Shown here: positions 17,938-25,520 of the stretch, piece by piece | How positions within the stretch are numbered: position 1 is the stretch's first letter | Layout: every line of letters starts with the position of its first letter | Source: Phallusia fumigata | Taxonomy: Eukaryota; Chordata; Ascidiacea; Phlebobranchia; Ascidiidae | Reading direction: 5' to 3' | Assembly: GCA_008931825.1 (NCBI GenBank) | Contig: QXVZ01027430.1 | Span: 1-25,520, forward strand | Length of the DNA stretch: 25,520 nt | Notes under the pieces: generated by a model | What the model was told of the DNA's origin: nothing | Databases searched by the model: none | The model's input: only the letters and a program-made list of their open reading frames with translations | Made by a program: the position numbers and the translations under genes

Positions 17938-18465
17938 AACCCCATAGCCCCGGTGGTTACCCCGCTAGCCCCCTAAAAAGGGTCAAATTACTAACGATCT
18001 CCTTTGTTTCAAATAGTTAAACAATGTCCGAATTGGATGAAATTTGGACAGTCTGCAAACATGTCATTGTGGTGCAATAATTAATGTTTTTTTACCCTAT
18101 AGCCCCAGCAGTTACCCCACTAGCCCCCTAAATGGGGCAAATAGTTTAACAATGTCCAAATTGGATGAAATTCGGACAGTTTCTATAACATGTCTTTGTG
18201 ATGCAATATTTGATGTACTTTACCTTATAGCCCCAGCAGTTACCCCACTGGCACCCTAAATTGGGGCAAATTGTTAAACGTTCTCGGAATAGGATGAAAT
18301 TTTGACAGTTTGTATAACATGTCATTGTGGTGCAATAATTGATATGTTTTACCCCATAGCCTGAGCAGTAACCCCACTGGCCCCCTAACATGGGTCAAGT
18401 TGTTAAACATTCTCCGAATTGAAGGATATTCGGACAGTTTGTATAACATGTCATTGTGGTGCAAT
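17938..18465. repeat. Tandem array of four ~129-bp units
   Basis: Units start at the ATAGCCCC/ATAGCC block at 17944, 18099, 18227 and 18356. Each holds ATAGCCCC, then TTACCCCACT, GGCAAAT-GTTAAAC and GATGAAAT-GGACAGT, then AACATGTCATTGTGGTGCAA. The first unit has ~26 extra bases. Open frames on the minus strand here are by-products of the period being a multiple of three. Probably a piece of a dispersed repeat. Confidence 0.88.
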
Positions 18466-18864
18466 CTCGCTTTGTCATTGATAGATTAATTTGTCACATA
18501 TTAAATATTACACGAAGTTACAGTAAATTATTCAACCTCGCCAAAAAATATTGGTCAGCGTGGTTGAATGCTTGTGAACAATCAAACAGTTTTGCCGTGT
18601 TGTGAGTTTATTTTTTGCAATAACTTAACAATTTTGGGTTTAAGTTTTGCATCTTCAGAACATGATATTATTTACTTGTCCTGTTTAACGCATCTTGCTT
18701 CACTATTGATACCGCATATAGTCAAAAGATAGTTCGGTAACTTAATGCTGCATGCATTTTTGTGGCTTTACTGGAAGTTTTCTGCAGTTAAAAAAAATTT
18801 GACCTCAAGGTAATCTGGTGGAACGTAGTTGTCATTGACAAGTTTTTGTCAGGACAGGACGATG

Positions 18865-19500
18865 GTGAACAATAAACCGATTGACATGCCGAAAGCACGT
18901 TCCGGGCTCAAAAACATACAACATGATCCGAGCCGTAATGGGTCGTAGGTTTTGGAAACAATGCAACGGGCCGATGTGGCGTGTACAAGTCAGCGTCGGT
19001 ACAGCTGTCTGGCAACACTAAACTGTATAGGCTACTGATCAATAGAACTAAGTTGCTTCAATGAAATGCTTGTAAACTGTATCTGTCCCTTTTTTCGGTG
19101 AGCTTTGGTCTTTACAAAAGTAAACCAACCAGGAGTTTGTTCGCGTCAGTACAAAATTCTTGTTGTTTTCTCTGAACCGTTATCTTCTAAGACAAAGAGG
19201 GGTCAACGTTTGTGGTGTTCTGGAAAGTTCTCGCAGAAGCGAAAATTCCAGTATTTTTTTGTTTGTAATTGAGGGCGATTACTTTTTGACCAATAAATAA
19301 ACTGAAAATTAAACGAAACAATTAAGTGTGCATAAACTGCTGCTTGTAACTTCGACATTCATTAGAAACCAAGGTTACCAAAATTGGTTTAGTTTTTTTC
19401 TTAAGGTAAAACAATTTGTTTGTCAAACTTCAAAACAGCTGTTCATAGTGTTTGGCAACTAAGCCGATGCTCAAATAAAACTTGTTATGATATTATTTTA
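18865..19500. repeat. Tandem duplication, copy A
   Basis: Blocks shared in the same order with copy B about 1.0 kb downstream include GATTGACATG, CGGGCTCAAAAACA, GTGTACAAGTCAGCGTCGGTA, AACTGTATCTGTC, TTTGTTCGCGTCAGTACAAAA and, further on, CAAATAAAACTTGTTATGAT. Identity is roughly 70-80% in the blocks. No gene recognised. Confidence 0.7.
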
Positions 19501-19894
19501 TCATTTAATGTCTTACCGTTGGGATTATTGAGTAAAAGTTTACCAAACGTTTTTACTTTTGTCTTTGGAGCACAAATACGTCACCTTATAATGACGACAC
19601 TTATTGGTAACTATGCGGTTTTAGGAACTTTGGTCAGTGTTACCAGTTGTTTAGCCACTTTTCAAATAATGTTTTCGATGGTGTAATTTTGTGATTTTAA
19701 TACCTTGTTCATTATTTGTCTCAGTTTTACAGCTTTGTCAGGTGTGAATAACTATTCTGTTATATTTTGCAACATTTAACGTTACCGCGATAGTCGAAAG
19801 ATGGTAATGTTGTTGAATATTGAATGTTTTGTTGCATTGCGTTTTTTTGGTAGCCCAAAAAGCTTTGGTAGTTTGGAATGTCGTTGTCACTATA

Positions 19895-20510
19895 AACTGA
19901 TTGACGTGTCCATAGCACCTGCCGGGTTCAAAAACACGCAACATGGTCCGAGTCGAAAAGCAATGTCACGGCTGATTTGGTGTGTACAAGTCGGTGTCGG
20001 TACACGGTACAGGTAACTGTATACAAACCGACAGAATAAAGTGGCTAATGGTTCGATGGGAAGCCTTGAACTGTATCTGTCGTCTTTTCAGTAAGCTTTG
20101 ATCTTAAGGTGAACCCACCTGGTGTCTTGTTCGCGTCAGGACAAAATTGTTGTGGTTATATTGAACTGCTTTCGTAATTTTTAACCGAAAACAAGAAAGC
20201 TGTATTTGAAAGGCAGTAAATGCACCCTCTTTCTAACACACGTTATTTGGTATTCTTCGGACTAATTTTGTAAGAAATCTTTCCGATGTCTATTAGATCA
20301 TCTTATCGTTTTAATAAGGGCTTTTCGAAATTCATGTACGTCGTATGTGGGTATTGTTTTCCGTAGTGGTTGTACTAAACTGCAACAAGCAATTTGGTTT
20401 TGTATATTTAACGCGTTAAATGCAAACTGTGGTTCTATATTTGTAATGCGTTCAAGTCTTACATTAACAACACCAAATAGGTCTTGCTATGATGCAATTT
20501 TACTGCCAAA
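19895..20510. repeat. Tandem duplication, copy B
   Basis: Diverged copy of 18865-19500, lying immediately upstream of the first NLR exon. It may include upstream regulatory DNA of the NLR or be a remnant of NLR cluster expansion; the sequence alone does not decide. Confidence 0.7.
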
Positions 20511-20631
20511 GCACGAAAAGTCAGCATACCCCATCTTGGCAACGCAGTAGACACTGCCTGTTGCCTCGTGATGGATTGCGAATTCTTTATGAGCTTGTAT
20601 AATGCTAACCTATTTTTGTGTATATTAACAG

Positions 20632-20922
20632 GGTCAACATTTTGGGTCACATTTTTCAACAAACTTTGGCAATGGGTTAGTTTTAGGATTTTCCCAAATG
20701 AGTGGAGTGGTGCCCACGTCCAGTGAATCACAAGGATCGGGTGATGATTCACCGCGACTACGCCATGCACTGGATGAAGCTGTTCCCCAAACTAATCTAC
20801 CCCAACAATCGGGTGATGTTGAACCCCAACCCAGTCTGCCCCAGGGATCCCCTGGCGTTGTACCCCAATCACGCCCAACCCAATTGTGCCCAGTCAGTCA
20901 AGAGGACACTGTTGTAAATATT
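20632..20922 (+). CDS. NLR exon 1 (start codon at 20698)
   Basis: Acceptor-like TATATTAACAG ends at 20631 and the frame is open from there (GQHFGSHFSTNFGNG...). The first in-frame ATG is at 20698 with A at -3. Either a coding exon lies upstream, or this site receives a trans-spliced leader as is common in tunicates. The exon encodes Pro/Gln/Ser-rich sequence such as LPQQSGDVEPQPSLPQGSPG and ends phase 0 at GTAAGT. Confidence 0.6.
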
Positions 20923-23900
20923 GTAAGTAAAGTAATCAAAAAAGTCTGCGTTGAATTTTAACAGTTTCTGTGTTTTACAGGATGTGGCGCAGTCGCCTCA
21001 GTTCGGAGACAGAATCACCCACATTAGTGGACCAGTGTTCAACGCACCAGTAGAACTTCATCAACATTTCTACTCCACACAGCAACAACAACCGTTTCAG
21101 CACATTTGCGAACAGCCTAGCTCTTCATCACAACAACCTGAACCAGTTACTTTAGATGAAGAAACCTTGCCTAAGTCATTTGATGAAACCCCGTTTGAAT
21201 TGCATGAACCACCCACAAGGCGAAACCAGAGGACTTCATCACTGGGCAGGGAATCAGAAGTCCTTCGTCCAAATGGAACACAACCTTCCGCAGCGACATA
21301 CCAATCTACAGCATCGCTAAACCAACAAGCCACAGGAAATGAAAAATGTAAGAATATACCTAGTAATGGTTATAGATCTCCTAAGGCCGGTTTGTTCCTC
21401 CCCTTTGGTCAGGAAAAAAATGCTCACACCCCCCCAAAATATGAATTATAAAACAAAACAATAGATAATGTAGTAGATCACCAAGAATTTTCATATTTTA
21501 ATGGTTGTACAATGCAAGGTGTTTGAGGTATAATGGAAGTTTTGGCCGCTTGGGTCGTAAACTTGTCAATCACACTCTTCAGAGGACCAAGCGCCATGTC
21601 GCAGGCGGTCGTCCGGTGGCTAAAATTAAGCTATAATTGGGCAGCGATAACCTCATTACCTTTGCGATGTCGCGATGCAAAGGACAATGCGTCACAACAA
21701 CTGTATTCATTAGTCCTGCCATCTCGCTGCTATACAAAGCTAAGGTGGGGATGTAAAATGCGTTTGCCATATTACACTTCAAAATATACGTGTGTTGCAA
21801 TAATTCTGCTCCCATTTACAATTTTTTTACAGCACATTTGTGTGTAAGCCAATATTTGGTCTTTCAAAGGGCAAACGTTGTTGTTAAATTTATAGCGGAA
21901 AAAAGGATTGGCCCTAAACTAGCAAAGACCAATACACTTAGGAATTAACGCATGGTTGCACTTGGGAAAGGAAACATAGAAAACATATTTAAACATTGTG
22001 AATTTAAAGTCGTCAAGAGTTTTTCATGTAATTAGGTCAAGTTTTCCGCAATCATTTAAGATTCATGTAATTTAGTGCCGAATGTAAGCTGATATTTTTT
22101 TTCTAAATGGCAAAACCTTGTTGTTGAATACATACAAAATCACCGAAACCGTGTTTGGAATTTAAGGACATCAGGAGTTTTTTGTCCGGTTGGTTGCGAG
22201 TGCGACTTGACTGAAGGTTACTATAGGTCAACCTAGTCTTGGGCAACACTGTTATCAATAATTTAATCTATTTGTGCAATGATGAAGCTTACAACTTGGT
22301 TTGTGGTGGGCCTACAGATTATTATTGGCATGGCGTACAAGTGATTTTGTTGAATTCGGCAAATATATTCTTTCCTTTTTTCGAATCCAAAATAATATGA
22401 AAAGATGTTTTTTTTGCCAGGCGAAAAGCTTTGCATTGTGAACACTGACGCAGTTGCAATAGGTAAAACAATATTTTCCTTTTTTAGGTGAACAGTTTAA
22501 GTCTTTGCTTAAAGACAGAGCTGAAGCCATCGCCAGTGAAGAATCGTCACTCGCAGAATTCTCCGACCGACCTATAACTCCCGTCAATCTTTCCATCGTC
22601 AGCAAACCACAACAAATTGACGACGAGTTTCAAGCAGAAGGCCATTACCATCGAGGAGTGGAACTTGCAAAGGTTTACGAAAGACCAGAAAGTGACATCA
22701 CCGGTGAAGAAATGTTCGCTCGTGCAAAACAAACTGCCCAGCAAGCGGCGGAGAAAAAATTCGGCCCGGATAAAATACAAGCAAAGCAAAACTACATCGA
22801 AAAACATGGGAATGTAGTTGCTGTAGTTGGACAAGCTGGAATAGGAAAAACCACGTCAGCGAAAAAGTGGGCCCTGCAAGCTTTGCGTGGAAATTTGTGT
22901 GAAAACGTGTCCTTTATTTTTTACATTGTGATTAGACTCCTCAACTTCACAGAGAAGATGACACTCCTTCAGTTTCTTCTTTCCACCATGTTACCTGGAT
23001 TAGCTCTCACTTCTGATGAAGCAGCTTTGCTTTTCGGTGTTTTACAAAACGACCGAAATGTTTTGCTGATTTTCGACGGGATGGATGAAGCAGGCTTTGA
23101 ATCATTTTCCACGCAAGTTCCGCTACCCCTACTACATTCAAAAAGTACAGCAGAAAGTTACCTGAAGCATCTCGCGGGAGGAAACTTGCTTCCTCGTGCT
23201 CGAAAGCTGTTCACATCACGACCAGCACAACTATACAAGCTCAACCCTTCATACCGGGCAATGTTTATAGTTCAGATCCTTGGTTTAACCCCCAGATCAC
23301 AGGAAGAACTCGGACGTCAGATTTGTGGAAACAAGCATGTTGTTATACACCAGAAACTAGTCCAAAACCGCAACGTTTTTGCATACTGTTATGTTCCTGT
23401 CAATTTCATTTTGACACTCAACTATCTGATGACGTACGATGGAGATATTCAGTTCGTTTCACTTACACGAGTTCTTGCTTTCACTTGCGGTCAATACGTA
23501 ACAACCGAACATCTGAAAGGCCAAGAATGCGCGTTGGACAAACTGGCCAAAATGGCTTGGGAAGGGTTTCTGTTGAACAAGACAGTGTTCAATGCAAAAG
23601 ACTTCGAAATAGCCGGAATCAAACCTTCTACAGCCGATGCCTTCCTGAACACCTCAGTTACAAGGCGAGTGAATCTCAAGCTGACGATATTGGATGGGCA
23701 CAAACTTCGGTATTTTCTCACCTCATCTGGCAGGAGTTTTTTGCGGCGTTCTACCTGATGATGATCATGCCTCTTGACGAATTTAAGAAGCATTACAAAC
23801 AACTAAGCAAGGGCAGATGGGAAGTTGTTTCCAAATTTGCCTTCGGAATTTACGATCCTACGGTTTTCAATGGACTTGAAACCCTTGTCCCAACAAGCTC

Positions 23901-25238
23901 CAGTGAAGATTGGTTGCTCAAGAAGTCCTTGCTTTCTGAATTTCTCATCTCGAAGAAGAACCTGAATACAGAAGAAATTAAGCGAGTTTGCAGCTGGGCT
24001 TATGAGACAAATGATCGCGTGATTGCTTCGTCTTTGGCCTCCATTCTACCTGACGATCTCGACCTCCGCAACCTATCTCTCCTTCTAGTTGACTTCGAAA
24101 ATCTTTCCTTCGTGCTTCAGCACAGAGCTAACCGGGTAAAACTTCGGATTTAATAGCGCTATTGCTTGCTAAATCTTGCTAAGGGAAGGTAAACTGCAAT
24201 TGACGTGTGAAAGCCAAACAAATAATATTCTAATAAATCTATGCGGTGTAGCAAGTCAAAGATTATTCTTGCCAATGCTAACTACGTAACTTATGGCGAG
24301 AAAAAGACGAGAATGTTGTTGCTGACTTAAATTTATCTAGATTGGTAACGTTTACAATATGCAACTTTTTTCCAAAATGTGAGGTGATCCCGAACAAACC
24401 CTTTATTCTAAATAATTGACACTAGTTTGTCCTGTATTTTTTTTTTAAAGTGTTTACTTTTTATATGAATTTTTTTACTTCCTGCTTTATGAGGCACAAC
24501 CTACTCTATCAACAATTGTAAAGCTTTGAAGTTTAATTTTTACACCTGTGTATAGCTAGTGAGTTGAATATATGGATAAATCCCGGGATTACCTGGGATA
24601 GACGAAATACGTCACCTTGTTTTCTTTTTCAATTTTTGCTTTTGCGGCTTCTCATGCGTTGTTTTGCATTTCCATCAGCTGAAGTGTCTTGATCTCACAC
24701 TCACCAAGATCGATGATTCTCGTGCTGGTTCGCTTGCTCGTTGCCTTCACAACACTGAAGAGCTGCTGCTGAGGAAATGTGAGATCGGAAGCGAAGGAGT
24801 CAGACTACTCTGCGGTTCTGTACTTCAACTACAAAACCCTGTAAAAAAATTTTTTTTTTGGATCCGTAACATCCGTACAGTGCCTCTGGTCACAGTGACC
24901 TAGTTTAAACGCCATTAATCTGAACATGTTAAACACACACTTTATACGATTTCCTGTTACTAGGTTTTGTAACCAATAAACTATCGGGGGTAGCCAAAAT
25001 ACGACACTTTGTTGTTTTTTCCACTGTGCATTTGTAACGACTTGACATGTATTGTTTGCCTTAAGTTGAAGAAACTTAACCTCACCTGGAACGAGATCGG
25101 TAATCCGGGGGGGGGAGCTTCATTGGCTCTTTGTTGCGGCGTTCTCACAACATTGAAGAGCTGCTGCTGAGGGGATGTAAGATCGGAAGCGAAGGAGCCA
25201 GACTACTCTGCGACTCTGTACTTCAACTACAAACACCT
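20632..25238 (+). CDS. NACHT-LRR (NLR) receptor gene, 3' end beyond window; frame broken twice
   Basis: Exons 20632-20922, 20981-21347, 22488-24135, 24679-24840 and 25066-25238 join in phase. Counting from ATG 20698, residues 1-~200 are P/Q/S-rich with no death-fold domain seen. Then comes a NACHT ATPase: Walker A GQAGIGKTT (~312-320), Walker B VLLIFDGMDE (~389-398) and TSRP (~440), followed by a winged-helix CYVP segment and HLIWQEFFAAFYLM. Leucine-rich repeats of the ribonuclease-inhibitor type start in the fourth exon. NLRs are cytosolic sensors that oligomerise through NACHT when the LRR region detects danger signals. A 1-base frameshift at 23713-23716 and an out-of-frame G run at 25107-25115 interrupt the frame; both are homopolymers. 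The exon layout (one large NACHT exon, then small phase-0 LRR exons) is that of vertebrate NLRs. Confidence 0.88.
20981..21347 (+). CDS. NLR exon 2
   Basis: Acceptor TGTTTTACAG, donor GTAAGA, 122 codons plus one base. Starts DVAQSPQFGDRITHISGPVF followed by NAPVELHQHFYS, a short patterned segment, then a Gln/Ser/Pro-rich disordered region. The one-base remainder completes a Cys codon with exon 3. Confidence 0.8.
21348..22487 (+). other. NLR intron 2 (1140 bp)
   Basis: AT-rich. A 104-codon open frame at 21533-21847 has no recognisable domain and is not in phase with both neighbours. Nothing else found. Confidence 0.5.
22488..24135 (+). CDS. NLR exon 3, NACHT domain
   Basis: Acceptor CCTTTTTTAG, donor GTAAAA, phases 1 and 0. 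Carries the whole NACHT with its linker (CEQFKSLLKDRAEAIASEES and following). The upstream frame runs to RYF at 23716, and the natural continuation SHLIWQEFFAAF lies in the frame one base earlier, so one T is missing from the run at 23713-23716. Everything after the shift stays open to the donor and reads as normal NLR sequence. Confidence 0.9.
24679..24840 (+). CDS. NLR exon 4, two leucine-rich repeats
   Basis: Acceptor TTTCCATCAG, donor GTAAAA, 162 bases, phase 0. Encodes LKCLDLTLTKIDDSRAGSLA and EELLLRKCEIGSEGVRLLCG, two ribonuclease-inhibitor-type LRRs. Confidence 0.88.
25066..25238 (+). CDS. NLR exon 5, two leucine-rich repeats (out of frame by a G run)
   Basis: Acceptor GCCTTAAG, donor GTAAGA. 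173 bases, two more than the 171-base length usual for such exons. LKKLNLTWNEIGNPGG is in frame before nine Gs; after them EELLLRGCKIGSEGARLLCD needs a shift of +1 or -2. The last ~97 bases are about 92% identical to exon 4. Confidence 0.85.
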
Positions 25239-25520
25239 GTAAGAAACAATAGTTTTTGCAAGCAAACAAAATTTAAAACTATTGGTTCACGACTATTCTA
25301 TTTACGAAAAGCTACTTCGGTTTGTTTAACGAGGGACAACTTACTATTTATACCCAGTGGCGATTCTACGTAAAGCTTATAATGCTTTAGCCTTTAATGC
25401 AACAAAATACACACGCAACTGTTTTTGGGTTAGTTTTTAAACCAACATATCTTTGGGGAAGAATATAATCACAGACCGGGTAGCAACCTCGGATAACCGA
25501 AATACGTCACGTTGTTACTT

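Larger units (their letters stand above)
24594..25520. repeat. Amplified LRR exon-plus-intron units
   Basis: A block GAAATACGTCACCTTGTT precedes exon 4 by 78 bases (24601). A close relative precedes exon 5 by about 74 bases (24994), and a third (GAAATACGTCACGTTGTT) ends the window at 25499-25516. The introns are therefore duplicated together with the LRR exons, and another LRR exon should follow just past the window. Confidence 0.75.

Noticed and set aside
18146..18464. Two Cys/Tyr-rich minus-strand open frames resembling a repeat protein
   Set aside because: They are translations of the ~129-bp tandem array, whose period is close to a multiple of three; the repeat pattern is a DNA effect.
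1..25520. tRNA, rRNA, CRISPR or operon features
   Set aside because: Scanned for tRNA T-loop motifs and regularly spaced repeats; only chance fragments seen, and the window is plainly eukaryotic.

Overview
This is a stretch of eukaryotic nuclear DNA, AT-rich, with short GT-AG introns and no prokaryotic gene layout. The gene content (a Neuralized-family NHR gene, an SLF2/FAM178-type genome-stability gene and a vertebrate-style NACHT-LRR receptor) together with compact introns and heavy polymorphism suggests an invertebrate chordate, most likely a tunicate such as an ascidian. That is an inference from gene style; the species cannot be read directly from the window.

Left end (1-1900, minus strand): six coding exons of a gene with at least two Neuralized homology repeats. 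It starts at 1900 and runs off the left edge in the middle of the second repeat. From 1901 to 5641 there is no convincing gene. This stretch holds a single N at 3935 flanked by two ~97% identical 301-bp copies, which looks like two unmerged allelic contig ends rather than a biological repeat.

Centre (5642-14476, minus strand): a complete 18-exon gene that I rebuilt from splice sites and phases. It encodes a 1016-residue protein whose residues ~420-900 align by eye with the conserved C-terminal region of vertebrate SLF2 (FAM178A), the factor that loads SMC5/6 onto chromatin. Its N-terminal half is disordered and carries a PCNA-box-like start, nuclear-localisation-like basic patches, a SUMO-site consensus next to a SUMO-interacting motif, a second such motif and a KEN box. 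Intron 1 contains a 599-bp hAT-type MITE with a perfect 8-bp target duplication. A small, unrecognised two-exon candidate gene lies divergently on the plus strand (14931-15774).

Right part (15950-25520): a repeat-rich stretch comes first, with a four-unit ~129-bp array that has degenerate relatives in an SLF2 intron, then a diverged ~1-kb tandem duplication. After it comes a plus-strand NLR gene: two P/Q/S-rich N-terminal exons with no recognisable death-fold domain, one large NACHT exon, and the first two leucine-rich-repeat exons before the window ends. The NACHT exon has a 1-base frameshift in a T run and the second LRR exon is out of frame at a 9-base G run. Both are homopolymers, so assembly error is as likely as a pseudogene. 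The LRR exons and their upstream introns are near-identical amplified units.

I found no wholly new system. The best leads are the SUMO-reading/SUMO-site arrangement built into this SLF2, and the uncharacterised N-terminus of the NLR.
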